Assembly (NCBI GenBank): GCA_002803225.1
Contig: NXFV01001133.1
Coordinates: 1 to 64,000, forward strand
Direction of reading: 5' to 3'
Origin: Gamarada debralockiae
Lineage: Eukaryota > Ascomycota > Leotiomycetes > Helotiales > Hyphodiscaceae
Length of the DNA: 64,000 nucleotides
Shown here: one piece after another, positions 12,715 to 24,053 of the stretch
How the letters are laid out: each line of letters starts with the position of its first letter
Numbering within the stretch: the first letter of the stretch is position 1
Program-made: the position numbers and the translations under genes
The notes under the pieces: model-generated
What the model was told of the DNA's origin: nothing
What the model saw: the letters and a program-made list of their open reading frames with translations, nothing else
The model's database searches: none

Positions 12715-14931
12715 ACATCTATATACAATAGAACTGTGGATGCAATTCAGCTTGCCGTCGTGAAAACGAAAAGACGAATGCGAATCAAATCAAATGAAAT
12801 CAAAGAACTTTGCAAAAGCGAATTAGACAGCACAAGAGTTCTGTAGAAATATGGATAACTCCGAGGGAGTGGTTTCTGGGTCCGTCTACTTGAGTTAGCA
12901 AATTCGTTTGAACTCCTAACACGACGTACTCGCATGGTTCTTACAACGCACTCATCCGTTTTCCCGAACGCTTTCCGTCCCTCGGCTACGTTACCGCATC
13001 TTCTCTCGGTGCTCTTCCTATTGTGGTGAATCCTGACTGATTTTCTTAGAAACTTCTGTGCGACCGGCAAATCTGGCAGGTACAAGGACTACGCCACTGT
13101 CTCAGCCTTCTCATCCGGGCATGCTTGAACCGTAATGTTTGTCGCCATGCAATGTCGGATTCTTGCTTCCGTAATTTGTGGTGGCTGTCCAGGTGGTTTT
13201 TTGAATACGTATGAGACAAGCTCAGTCCACGGCCCGAAGTTCTACCCCAGTTTATATAGCCCAACAACTGGTGCTTAACTGGCGAGAAAACATCTTAGTC
13301 TGTGGAAGGCTAAAGGACCTGAGAAAGGGATCAGAATAAGTTTTGCTCTTTGAACGAGGAGTACGTGTTGTTGTGCATTGGTGGATTTTCACAGAGCACT
13401 CAGTAATGCTCTACAAACACTAAGTTGACAGTGGCGTATCTTCCTTGTCAGATTTGAGCGCTTTTTAAGAAAATCACGCATTTCAAGGCTTCGTGACCTC
13501 GGCAAATCTCCCAAGCGATCGTATTTTGCCTCCCCTAGACGAAATTGCGTTTTGAGGCTGAAAAACGGGCGAACCAAACGGGCTCGCATATATTATTATC
13601 CCCCCTCCCCCACACCCCCACGCCCCTAAATAAACTCTCTAGCGTCACTTTTTACAGGGGTTTTCAGCCAACGAAGGTTCCCGCAAAAAGTATGGTTCCT
13701 ACAGGCTGTTAGCCCTGTAAGCACGACCATAAGACCCGGTAAGGGCATAGCCTGAAACCTCAGGAGTCCACTGAACGCCCTGTAACTTCAAGGTTACCCT
13801 GTAATAAGTGTTGATTACAGCGCAGAGGCCGCTGCAGTTGCCCTGCCAGCGTTGTGGCTGAAGCGCCGAAGAAGCGACTCTAGGACTATCTATAGTATCT
13901 CGTCTTGCTCGCCTTGAATTATAAGTACTGCCCACTTCCAGGCTCTTGGTCTCGAGAGGCATATCGAAATCAATAGAAGCATTACAAACACAATATTCCA
14001 AGTGGCCAAAGGAGGTGTGTCCAGGACTATCACTTGCACCGACATAGCAATCAGATTTTATCCACACGACTTTTTCCTCTACAACGACGTATTCCGATAT
14101 GTTACCCAAAACTATTCACTTCATGGGTATGTTGTTTGTAGGAGCTATAGCGGGTACTTGCGCTCTGCCACCCGGGCAAGTATCCCACAAGGGAGAAGCC
14201 CCAGAAACCCCGATTCTGTATGTGACGGTTGCTTTGGTCGATAGATCTCCCTTCCCACCGTTTTAAGATCCAAAGGCTAACATTGCCTCATTACTTAAGG
14301 GCTGGTAGAGCTCCAGACACGATAGAAGCTCATGCTCCACGATGGACTTGTATTTTCAATCCTAACTGTTGAACTATGTTCATTAGGCAGTTTATCGCCC
14401 TCCTCGGCTCGACATCATTCTTTTCCAATCTACCGGCTCTTGCATCTGGCAGCACTGGCCTCTTTCCCGCTTTTGCTTCTTCCATCTATCGGAGCTCATA
14501 GTTTTGGTCAACGACGGAAGGAGTTCGTACTTAGTAAAGAGGGCGGAGATCATTTTCTTGTTATTGCTTTTAAAGACTGGTTGCCGAGCTGTGGAAATTG
14601 GCGTTAATATTCTAATATAGTAGTTTATTTTGTGGGGTTTTGTATTGATCCTTAGATTGAATAAGCAGTCTCATGCGAAACCCGCTCTGCGTACGTGCTT
14701 ATTACCCGCGACTGACCCTCTGACTTAGAATGCTCATCACGTTCCTGCTCTCCCTCGCGGTGATCAATTATGCTTTGCTTTATCCTTTGGCTCTATCGTG
14801 GCAAAGTACTCAAGCCTACCCGACTGTATTTAGGGGAACTAAGTTAGCTCTCAGGAAGTCTAAACAAGACCGCCCTAAAAATAAACCATTTACTCTTAAG
14901 ACACATTACTCTTACTGTCACGTATCGTATG
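12715..14931. other. Intergenic with CCCTGTA-rich patch
   Basis: No supported gene. A C-rich run lies at 13593-13625. The stretch 13640-13830 contains CCCTGTA or its complement at least four times and resembles similar patches at 23.5 and 49.7 kb. Frames at 12747-13267 and 14332-14607 lack any domain or splice context. Confidence 0.45.
13640..13830. repeat. CCCTGTA/TACAGGG motif cluster, copy 1
   Basis: Short motifs TACAGGGG, AGCCCTGTAA, CGCCCTGTAA and TACCCTGTAA fall within about 190 bp, partly in opposite orientations. Similar density recurs at 23485-23680 and 49695-49955. It looks like subterminal motif arrays of a DNA transposon family, but no transposase was seen. Confidence 0.35.
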
Positions 14932-15228
14932 TGTGACGGCCCTGGCCCGCACGTGATCTAAGCGAGGTTCTTACAATTTTAAGAACCACGTGATCTCCTC
15001 GGGAAAACCCTGAGTGCCTTAGATCTTCAGGCATCATTTCTTCAGGGCTACGACAGGAGAGCTAGGGAGTTAGTTGCTAGGCAACGCAGTGGTCGCTAGC
15101 GTGTTGATCACATGTTTATACAAGCTTGGGAAGCTCCAACCCTTCTTTTCTTCTTTCCTTAGCTTTGAATAGTCGTAATCGAACCTATTCTATCTTGCCT
15201 TCCAGGCCCTGAATTTGGATTCGTGACA
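14932..15228 (+). mobile_element. Ty3/Gypsy-type LTR, solo or 5' LTR remnant
   Basis: A 297-bp segment begins TGTGACGGCC and ends TTCGTGACA, the TGTGAC..TGACA ends common in fungal Ty3-type LTRs. It carries two CACGTGATC boxes around an inverted TTCTTA..TAAGAA core at about 14952-14993, and a polypyrimidine block at 15140-15165. No integrase or reverse-transcriptase remnant follows and no matching second LTR was seen. The flanks (GTATG and GTTAT) do not form a clear target duplication, so it is probably a truncated insertion. Confidence 0.5.
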
Positions 15229-15585
15229 GTTATAACATAGCACGGCATCAGTTCTTGTTTAAGGGGAATATTCCTCTGTAGCCCTTACATTATATAAGGG
15301 TACAAGGTTTAGTATTATATAATAAGGGACCGCCTAAGTCAACCCCACTAGCGGCTAGATCAACTCTTCGAGGGTACACCCATCAACCTCGCGCCACAGT
15401 AGTAATTTGTATGCAAATGCGAAGCGTAGGAATGTTCCCTGCAGCAACACAACTACCCTTATCTTTACCCTTGCCACGTGATAAAAAAAACTAAGCTATA
15501 CACCGAAGCTGTACACCGAAGCTGTACAGAGCTCTGTAAATAACACAACACACAACACAACGCCCTTATTTGTCTGTTAATTATA
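15229..15585. other. Repeat-derived spacer
   Basis: AT-rich start, then ACACAAC runs and a short direct repeat gaagctgtaca at 15505-15528 that merges with the 16-mer shared with 6944. No gene seen. Confidence 0.4.
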
Positions 15586-15861
15586 ATGGAAACCCTTGTG
15601 GCATGCGGCCTTCCTCCTCCAGAAGCTATTTACAGCGACTTTACTACTGGTTTTGCTGCTATTCAAGCGCATGCGGAATGCAAAGGATACGCTCTATTCA
15701 AACGGGACGTAAAACCGAAGTCACCAGTAGAGCAGCTCTTTGTAGTCCATTTAAGGCTAAAACGACTGTCTTCTACTGCTTTAGCGATGGCTAGACTTGA
15801 AGCTAGGCACATGGATTCGTACGAGCCAAGGACTCGGAGAAGCGCTATATGTACGGAATAG
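15586..15861 (+). pseudogene. MULE/FAR1-type transposase N-terminal fragment
   Basis: The frame starts METLVACGLPPPEAIY and continues GFAAIQAHAECKGYALFKRDVKPK. That pattern (AI..HA...GYAL.KRD.KP) is the start of the FAR1-like zinc-binding domain of fungal Mutator-like transposases. After about residue 45 the similarity is lost and the frame stops at 91 codons; the expected CDR/CxCP region and the DDE core are missing. So this is a truncated, probably frameshifted relic rather than a working gene. It follows repeat-rich DNA and an LTR. Confidence 0.4.
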
Positions 15862-17716
15862 CATAAGTCTATCAGGACAATTGTATAGAGGACGCAGCTA
15901 CAATTGCTGCAACTGCTATAGAGGATCTTGAATAAAGCAACTGCGGATGTAGAAGCTTGATTGTCAGGGGAAGTTGTAAGAATTAGTAAGATCATTCAGC
16001 AGAGTTGTAGTATATACCTTTTCTCTCCTCGTTCTCTCTTAATCAAAATGCAACGGCCTTTCCATTGATATTGAGGAGGGAAGTTGTTTGCAAGGTGGAG
16101 GATGTAGAAGGAAGAAGCTTTGGGGAGCAGAGAAAGCCGCTTCTGTTAAGCAAAATTCTGCCTTTTTTAACGTCGAAGCTTTGTGTTGTGGTGATGGAGA
16201 AACGGTTTAATAGAACTCCAATAATTATTTAGAGTTATATCTCCATGGGTTAATTTATAAGTGATTCCTTCTAGTTCGCTGCTCAATTGCCGAGAATTCC
16301 TGACATCAAACCCAGCACCTCCGCTTGCTTCTTTCTAGGAAGCAGCATGTGCAAACTTCGAATCTACAACTTTCCGTTCTTGAATCTTCCTCCCCAATGG
16401 GTTCCACCACCTTCCTGATATCTATCTTCAACATTCTGCCCATGACCTTGTAGAGCCCTCCAATGAAATAATAGTTGACTCCTAGCTTTGGATGAGTTAT
16501 GACTTTACGCTTCATCCAAGTCCGCACTTCAAGCCATTGCAACCCTCTTAGTAGCTGCCTTCTTATGTGGGGCTTGCTCTGATATCCTCTCGATTACCCT
16601 TCATCAGTATTTCAGATCCCTTAGCCCCTAATTCGTGCTGGAGTAGTCATTCTGTAAACTGTCCTTCGTTTCGGTTTGTGGGTGCACGTTCCTCTGCCCT
16701 TGAAATGATCAGATAGAGCTCCTAAGAAACACATCTTGGTCTTCTTTCCAAACAGGACGCTGACTTATTGACAGAAGTTGAAGATTGGAATTATTAGTCG
16801 GAGGCATTTTCCAAAAAAAAAAATAAAAAATAAAAAATAAAAAATAAATTACTTGTGAAAAAAAGGGCAATTACAATTGAGGCCCAGAATCTTCTCCACG
16901 ACAAGGGCCGATTAGTTCCAAGAAAATGAACGGTCAATATCACCAAGATTTGAAATTATCGAAAGGGCTGAAACTATTGAAATTGGTAGATAGTGATCCA
17001 AGTAGGTACGTAGAAATGAGGGCGGGCTCCTCTCATGAATCTATTAAATCATGGAGTGAGCTACTAAGGTATAGGCTCTTTGAAAGAGTCTGAATTATTG
17101 AAAAATAAGATTATTCCTACATTACTCGATTAAAACCAGATGATTAGAAATGAGGACTAGGCCCTTGGCTTATTTGGGGCATGATTCCTCAAAGGAAATG
17201 AACCTTTGATGCTCTGAGCTCTAGGATCGTTTGAAGGGTATCAAACATTGCAAACTGGAGATATCATAATGGGTGATCTGAAAAGATCAATTGGATGTCA
17301 CGGCTGGCGACCCAGACGATGAGTCATTCAAAGGAAACTAGCGATTGAGTTTCTGAAACATAGGATAATGGGAAGGCTTAAAGGGATATTATAAGTTTTG
17401 ATCCACAATAGAAGGATGGATTTCACACCTGGAAGGTTTGTGAAGCCCGGATTATGAATCGTTCAGAGCATTTATGATTCTTCTCAGGGCCTGACCAAAT
17501 TGTTCAAAGAAAATGAGCGATTGAGATTCCCAGATTTACGATCGTTGGAATAGCCTGAATGATTGGAAACTGAATCACTGAATCACATTGGCACATTGAT
17601 ATCTCGATTTATGACGGACTCCTTCTAATGCTTGAGGACTCCGTAGCTCTCGCCAGAGCACGGCCCGCCCACCGCAAATCTGAATCGTTCATCTTGGGTG
17701 AGTGATTGAGAATCGC
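15862..17716. other. Intergenic with A/T microsatellite and diverged repeats
   Basis: The interval contains an (TAAAAAA)n-like tract at 16811-16852 and four diverged copies of a ~70-nt module (see the repeat entry). It forms the 3' flank of the minus-strand zinc-ribbon gene. No coding frame is convincing; the 78-codon minus-strand frame at 16306-16542 has no motif. Confidence 0.45.
16917..17575. repeat. Four diverged copies of a ~70-nt module
   Basis: Copies begin near 16917, 17187, 17326 and 17501. Each starts TCMAAGRAAATGA or close to it, continues with a cgattgagatt-like part, then a ..gatcgttgaagggcctgaa-like part. Spacing is irregular (about 270, 139, 175). They look like an old dispersed-tandem repeat. 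Confidence 0.4.
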
Positions 17717-18505
17717 TCAAACGGAAATGCTCTGGGACGATCCAGATCCAGCTCCGCCGCCACGCTTTCCAAATCCACCAGAATTCTTCTCCCAAGGCTT
17801 GGTTGACCCATACATGCCATTGGAGAAATCTCTCTTAATGCATTTAATGCATTTATTGGACCAATCCACGCGATTTCCGGAAGCATCGACAAAGAATTTG
17901 TCCCGCTTCTGCAGGCGACGATGACCGCATTTGTTGCAAGTCCAAGTAGTGACTCCATCGTCAACGCCCGCGGGAGGGAAGAAGAGGCGGAGACCTTTGT
18001 CATACACCCAGCCATCAGCCCGAATGAAACCGTCACGAATCTCTGAATCTCCCTGAACGATTGTACCAGTTCCACTCTGAGCCACAACGCCAGTACTAAC
18101 AGCAGCAGGTGCTTGGTCAGCCACTGCACCTCCACCATTCTCCTCCTCAGCCTCATCCACGTCCATGGGATCCCCAACCGCCGCCTCCTCAGCCTTAGCC
18201 TCCTCAACTTCTTTATCTTCCTCCTCCTCCACTTGGGCCTTGCGCTTTTTGCCTTTCTTGGTCATTGGAGTAGCCTTAGTCTTGGGGGCAGCAACCTTCT
18301 TGCCGGGAGCTTTGGCCTTCCGCTTCGGGGCAGTGGTGGTGGTCGGGTTGGTAGTGGAAGCCGGCATGACAAAAGCGGCGCGGTCTTTAACGCCCTCGGA
18401 AACTCCTGGAGCTTCGTATTCGGAGCTCAATAGGAGACCGATATCGATCTTTGGGGGAGGCTTGGGCGGATCCTCCTTGTTCGATTGCTCAGACATATTG
18501 AACAA
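17717..18505 (-). CDS. Basic nuclear-type protein with C-terminal Cys4 zinc ribbon, 262 aa
   Basis: A single exon on the minus strand. Residues ~60-100 are Lys/Pro/Ala-rich with runs such as PKRKAKAPGKK and KKGKKRKAQ (nuclear-localisation-like). They are followed by an acidic Glu-rich stretch (EEEEDKEVEEAKAEE). The C-terminal part holds paired CNKC (C190, C193) and CIKC (C219, C222) knuckles 25 residues apart, fitting one zinc ribbon, then a Gly/Ser-rich end. I do not recognise the family; a chromatin- or RNA-associated role is a guess from composition. A second Met three codons in (18496) is an alternative start. The 3' flank carries TGAGYGATT-type motifs. Confidence 0.7.
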   Translation of the reverse strand: MFNMSEQSNKEDPPKPPPKIDIGLLLSSEYEAPGVSEGVKDRAAFVMPASTTNPTTTTAPKRKAKAPGKKVAAPKTKATPMTKKGKKRKAQVEEEEDKEVEEAKAEEAAVGDPMDVDEAEEENGGGAVADQAPAAVSTGVVAQSGTGTIVQGDSEIRDGFIRADGWVYDKGLRLFFPPAGVDDGVTTWTCNKCGHRRLQKRDKFFVDASGNRVDWSNKCIKCIKRDFSNGMYGSTKPWEKNSGGFGKRGGGAGSGSSQSISV

Positions 18506-19965
18506 ATTGGGATTGGATGTCTGGGAGAGGTTTTGGATGTCGTAAACGTCTAGGGATATGCTGCAGAAACACCCTAGATCCCGTCAGTAAATGAAAGCGC
18601 AGTAGATCATTGAATGTGAAAAGGGGGAGAGCTCAGTACGAGGTTTAGCCGCCAGGCGCACCAATCGGCAAAGGTGAGATGGTTGCAAACTTCAACCTCC
18701 GAAGTGATACCGGAAGCCGAGATGGAAAGGAGGGAGCTTACTTGGTACAGGAGATCACTGTGGTGTGTATGAGATCGTGAGTAGTACAGGTATGTGTAGA
18801 GTTGGACAGCTATGGGTGTTCTTGTCAGTTGTTGTTCATTGAGGAAAGATGAGGGATTGAAATACCTTCCAGGGACACTGCCAAAAGTCTTGGGTTTAGA
18901 CACTCAGTAGAGTTGAGTGATTGTGAAAGTGGCTTGATATACCCTCGAACAATTACTCAAGTGTGAGAGGTTAGGGGACACCTTGGTGGGCGTGTCAGTT
19001 GATGTGTTGGAAAGAGAAAAATTAAAAGAAAGGAAGGTATGTGGGAGCTTAAGAAACCAGAGATTTGGAGACCATCGCGAGCTGCGTTCTCAATTAGGTA
19101 CAATCACAACTTTAAAGCGAGCCAGCACCTTTCTGGGAGATTCTCTCTCTGAGGGCAGCCTGGCCGAAGATGATGAAGAGTGCTTGAGGGAACGTACCTG
19201 TGCGTCCTTCCCTGTGAAAGGTTGTGTGTTTGAAGCTGTTTGGACTGGGCCACGAAAAACAGTGGATATTTGTAGGTTGGAGGAGGATGGGGAGATGGAG
19301 GAGCTCTTTTCTCCTGAGAAAGAAACTTGTAGACTGCTGTAATTTTCTTGAACTAGCCAAGACAATGAATGCTATAAGAACTGGGTTTGACGTTCCTGTA
19401 GGGGTTTTAAGTTGGACAAAGTGTGGTTGACTTTAAAGAAGGAGGAGTAGGTCTCCTCTTGAAATGAGAAAGCTTATCTTAAATTGAGAGAATCAAGACG
19501 ATACTGTGTGAACTTTGGCCTTCGTGTTCCCAGTTGAATCTTCAGGATTCAGGTAGTGTGGTTAACTCTTGAAGGCAACCAGAGTTGACCAAGTCAGTTG
19601 GCAAAGTCTTAGTTGTCAGTCAAAGTGCATGCTCAATTGAATTGACTGGAAAAAGTATCAAAGAAAGCCGGAGCAGTTATTACGTTGTAAATTGTCAAGT
19701 GTTGGAGGAGCTTGGCTGGGTATTCTTTAGATATTGCTCAAGTGGCTTTTAACTGGGGAGCTTCGTTGTTAAAGAATTCCCACCACCATAGGCTGTAGCT
19801 AAGAGGTGTTACAAAATAAATCTTGGTATATTGTAACTTTTGTCTGCAATGCCCGTTCAAGACATAAAATTGTGAGCCAGAAACCACATTTACACCGAGC
19901 TTTCCTAATTCACAAGTATTATAAGAGTATCCCTGCTTAAATAAGTGCATTTTTTGCTACGATGT
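18506..19965. other. Intergenic, no supported gene
   Basis: This is the 5' flank of the minus-strand zinc-ribbon gene. Frames at 18607-18903 and 18983-19365 overlap on both strands and show no domain. Nothing else seen. Confidence 0.45.
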
Positions 19966-20900
19966 CTATGTAAATATTCCCATGCAGCCCCAAATCGACG
20001 AGTTGTTTGTCCTTTCACTTTTCTGGCACTGGTGACAAGCTCTATGAGGTTCCCACTTCCTGATCCAAGTGTCGGGGAAGAACATCCAGCCAGGAGCTCT
20101 TTCCCAAATTTTCAAGGTACGGTGCGGTGGTTGAGGGCTCGAGGTGAAGACTAAGTCCCGTGTCTGTGTGTCCAGCCTTGACACACCTCTTGCATAAGCA
20201 GAGATCGTTGTTGAGCTCCTTCTCGAAACCTTTTCGTTAGCCTGTATATTCTTCGTCTTCTTCTAGATCCTCGTTCTCATCTTGGCCATCATCTCCGCCA
20301 GAGACGGAACTGTAATAATTTCGTCATCCTCTTCCATTTGCGCTTCCCCATTGCGACATATGAGTTCTTGCTCCCTCATTACTTCTGTTCATTGGCGCTC
20401 GTCTGTTCCAAATCTAGAAGGAATCTCTTGCATTCTGTTCAACCTCTTCTGCAGCTATTGGTAGTCGGAAGTCTTCCAACCATCATTCTCCTGAGCTAGA
20501 TTATCCCAATGCCGCACTAGTTCTCTCGCCTGGTGGGCAATAGAATGATCTTCCACAGTGTATCCATCACACCCAGGAGCATCCTCTCGGGGACCCCACT
20601 CAAATACAAAACTTCATACTCTGGTCCTACATTAGGAATCTCATAGTCGTACGTGACGCATATGCCCGTACGATACAAAGGTCCAACAAACTAGTTATGG
20701 AGTGTCCAAGTACGAGATCCTCCAAACCCCCAATCCCAAGGACTTGGATGTTCATAACTTCCAGCTCTGTAAACGGTATGGATATTTCCTGGAATATTTC
20801 GACAATTCTGCTCAAGTAAAGGCCGAGACGACGGGGGGAGAAGAATCTCCAGGAGCGGGCTCCTGGACGAATGTGATGTATGCCAATGACATACTCGCAA
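19966..20900 (-). pseudogene. Degraded protein-coding relic, family unknown
   Basis: The minus strand from about 20760 down reads as protein-like sequence (WDWGFGGSRTWTLHN, stop, FVGPLYRTGICVTYDYEIPN, GPREDAPGCDGY, HQARELVRHWDNLAQEN, RLNRMQEIPSRFGTDERQ, EDDEIITVPSLAEMMAK, PGWMFFPDTWIRKWEPH, CHQCQKSER). It is broken by several stops and at least two frame changes. Several stops sit where Gln would be expected (CAA/CAG to TAA/TAG), as RIP produces. I do not recognise the family. The relic is probably dead, although a multi-intron gene cannot be fully excluded. Confidence 0.35.
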
Positions 20901-22233
20901 TGGGAGGGAGATAGTGGAGTGATTTCATTAGAGTTCACTCTGGAGGGAGACTTTAGTAATCATTCAACGGGAAGGAAAGATTAGATCTTACTCAAATCAG
21001 GAAGTTCTCCAGCCTTAGTCTTAAATAAGAGCTCAAGTTGTTCTCTGTAAGGAAATCCAGACTCATGGTTACTGTGAGGAGTTCGTTGAATGATTTTAAG
21101 TGACTGGCAGCATATTATCAGTTGAGGGTGTCATGGTGCGGCGTAGTGTCTTGAGGAGATATGTCGCAGCCGTTTTGGGGACCTGTCATATGAAGAGGCC
21201 CTGCCTGGCAGGAAGAGCATTTAAGTACTTTGTAAGAGACAACGATTGCAAGAATATTGAACAAAAGGCATTTTGGGCTTCCAAAGGTATCATTCAATTC
21301 GTTCACGAACCTTCAACAATCATCTTAACAACCATCCTGCGAGGACATAAAGAACGCATTTCAAATCGATGGATAAAACAGAGTCACTGTTGGCGATGTC
21401 ACAACCTCCAAAGCTCCACTTGCAACAACCGGATTTTCAATCTCATCAGTGCCCTTTGACACTGTCCTCCTGAATTAATGAGAGTGCTTTGAGCTTCGGG
21501 ACCCGTCTGTTTCGACTGATGTGTGGTCGCTACTTCATATTCTACGTAAGTAGTCACGATTTGCCAGCAAACCTTCCACAAGCTCGCAATTCCAATGACG
21601 AACGGGATAATTTGTCCCGTTGAATGGAGCGTAAAGGCACCTGTAATCTCGTTGTATTAGATGGGAAGCTCGATGTTAGTGACAGAGTACAAGAGGATCG
21701 CGATATTGGCTCCTAGTATGCTGGATAATGATCAGCCCTGCATTTACGAGACTGTGAAGTTGTCATTAAGAAGAGTTTATACCTGAATTTTGATTGACGT
21801 TGTCAACAAGCTCATCTAGTTTATTTGTATAGGCGGGCTTGGTGCTGTGGGGGCATGTCCCAGAGGACGGAGAAAATTCTTGCCAATTCAAGATGACTGG
21901 AAACCTCATCCAATACAGCACTTTGTTCACTTGCTGTTAAGACGGATCGAGATCTCACCCGCGCGGCCGCAAAGATCCTCTGGAGTTCAGGATCAGTGGA
22001 GATCTCAATCAACACCTGTCCTTGCTAATCTGAGGTCAATGAGTTAAAATGAGAGTGAACATGAGCAGGAACAAAATTCATAGAAGGACTATCTTGATTA
22101 CAGATCATGCATTCGATCGGTCTGTCTAGTAGCTTTGTGCACTCACAAAAGCAAAGACTTTACTGATTGCTCCATCGGGCCCGGTCTCTCTCCTTCTGGC
22201 TTGCATTCCTGGAGTGACTGAAGCTCCAAGACC
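20901..22233. other. Intergenic, no supported gene
   Basis: Short frames on both strands overlap one another. A minus-strand frame at 21821-22015 (ELQRIFAAARVRSRSVLTASEQ) looks somewhat protein-like and could belong to the relic upstream of it, but no continuous model could be built. Confidence 0.35.
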
Positions 22234-22756
22234 CTATGTTCTTCGTAGTAGTCTTCCTTGCAAGAACGCTGTTACTGTTATCAGAAATTGTGGGTGTCAA
22301 AATGGGCAGGAAAGGACAATCTTACCTTCTGCTGATAATACACGGCAAAGCTTGGCAGCTATACCTTGCTTCTTAGCAGTTTCGTGCAAGCCCTCGGAAG
22401 GGAACGGCTTTGAAATCAAAAATTCCTTGTATATCCGAACGTTGATTTGGAGAAAGGTTGTACCCAGCATACCAGATCCACAGAAAATCAAGTTGATAAC
22501 AGAAAACGCCTGAATGCCGTAATGGTGCTTTTGAATAGAACCCTACACGGCCGAACAGAAAGGCGTACTGGCTACACGATGGATCTGCTGGGATATGGAT
22601 ATCGTAGAACAAAAACCAAACTCCTATTGCAGCCATACCCGTGGCAACTCCGGATTTGAACAAGACCCCTATCAGGCTAGAGAAGAACTCAATCCGCACT
22701 AGAATGTGCTCGTCGACAAAGATAGCGTAGACACTGCCAAAGAAGATATGGAGCAT
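22234..22756 (-). CDS. Small putative membrane protein or fragment, 142 aa
   Basis: A possible three-exon model is 22756-22547, 22509-22326, 22268-22234, which closes in frame. The first exon encodes two hydrophobic segments (VLFKSGVATGMAAIGVWFLF and neighbours) and PSCSQYAFLFGR. This is a pattern I associate with the C-terminal half of a family of uncharacterised fungal membrane proteins. The first intron would be only 37 nt, which is short; without it the frame reads on for 53 more residues. The start lies at the junction with a truncated GH16 exon on the other strand, so this may be a rearranged fragment rather than a complete gene. Confidence 0.3.
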
Positions 22757-22758
22757 AA

Positions 22759-23080
22759 TTCGTAACCTGGGTCCTCTTTCTCGCCCTCACCGTTGCAGGA
22801 ACCCCAAAGAGCTCCCCGTGCTCCTGTTTCGTAACCACTGGTTCCTTCTCCGATTACTTCACCTCACACAGCTTCTTCGACTTCCGTAACGTCCCCAACA
22901 CCTCTCCTACGATCCCGACCCTCCTCGCGAACATCACGAACGCGCCAGCAATATCAGACTTCTACACAAGCAGTGCTTTCACGAGCTTTTGGACTGTGCA
23001 GGATTGGAACAACAGCGATAGCAGAACAACGACAGATGCGACGGCACTGATGGTCAATTCACTGAACAATGTCCACATCG
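22759..23080 (+). pseudogene. Truncated GH16 beta-glucanase-like exon
   Basis: An open frame without a start codon reads through a signal-peptide-like stretch (WVLFLALTVAG) into the N-terminus of fungal GH16 endo-1,3(4)-beta-glucanase-like proteins: PCSCFVTTGSFSDYFTSH, FFDFRNV, SAFTSFWTVQDWNNS, ALMVNSLNNVHI. It ends at a GT donor (23081), but the rest of the gene, with the ExDxxE catalytic motif, is absent. A TAA immediately precedes the first codon and no in-frame ATG exists nearby. It is a fragment cut at both ends, left behind by rearrangement or transposon activity. Confidence 0.65.
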
Positions 23081-24053
23081 GTACTCCCTATCTCCCCTCC
23101 AGTGCTAGGCTTGTATTAAGCCAGGGAGTAAAATATTATCATTATATTCTTACCCCATTTCGAGAACAAGTTTACACTAGGAAAACCTTTATCGTCCGGG
23201 ATAGTAAAATACACTATTAAAAGTATGCTACTTGGAGCTTTTTTTGTCTTGCGATAAGTAATATAATTTCGAATTTAAACTCAAGAGAGTTAAGAAGAAA
23301 AAGAGAGAGCTTTAAAATCAAGCTTAAAATCAAAGCTAAACTTAATTAAGTATATAGCCTTATAAGCTACTCACATATAGTGAATCATGGGTTCTAGTGA
23401 ACCGCAGTGGAATGCGGTCGCCCCTATAGTAGTATAGGTCTTAACCTCACTTAAACTGGACCGTGGGGCTGACCTAAGTTATGAGAATACAGGGTATTAC
23501 AGTGTATTAAGCCTGTAGTTTGGCCCTGTAATTTGCTAGAATCCCTGTAAGCCGCCTGTAGCGATTAGACGTAGCCCTGTAGCGCAAATAATGATTTTCA
23601 AAATGGATTTCTGGCCAATTGCTACAGAGAGCTTACAAGGACCCTAGCCTAAACGATACACAAGTTACAGGGCGGTCAAGACATTACGGGGCCAAATACG
23701 GGGTACCTTTGATTTTAGGCTTAAACTCATGACTTTTGACCCCGACCTCCATATATCTCACGTGATGGGTAAAACACCTTGACGACTAAACTCCAAACGC
23801 GTCAAGAAAATCTTCCAAACAGAATTTTAAAATCACCTCTTCACGAAAATAATTGTCGATGACAGTGATGCGCAACTCAATTCGCCGGGATATCTGACGT
23901 GAGAAAATTGGCGGCTGGACAAACGCCACAGCGGCCGATTGCTCAACTCGTACGAGGCTGACTCTGCCACGCGTTTCAAACCGCTCAAAACCCCGGGATG
24001 GATTAAGGCCACGACGTCGGTATTTTTTCGTGTTCCTTGGCATCGACAACGAT
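23081..24053. other. AT-rich relic and CCCTGTA-rich spacer upstream of the ferroportin-like gene
   Basis: The 23220-23380 stretch is AT-rich and stop-dense. 23485-23680 is the second CCCTGTA cluster. 23780-24050 is the promoter side of the next gene. No gene seen. Confidence 0.45.
23485..23680. repeat. CCCTGTA/TACAGGG motif cluster, copy 2
   Basis: The cluster begins ATACAGGGTATT, then has GGCCCTGTAA, TCCCTGTAAG, GCCCTGTAGC and TTACAGGGCG. The opening 12-mer ATACAGGGTATT is repeated exactly at about 49697, the start of the third cluster. Confidence 0.4.
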
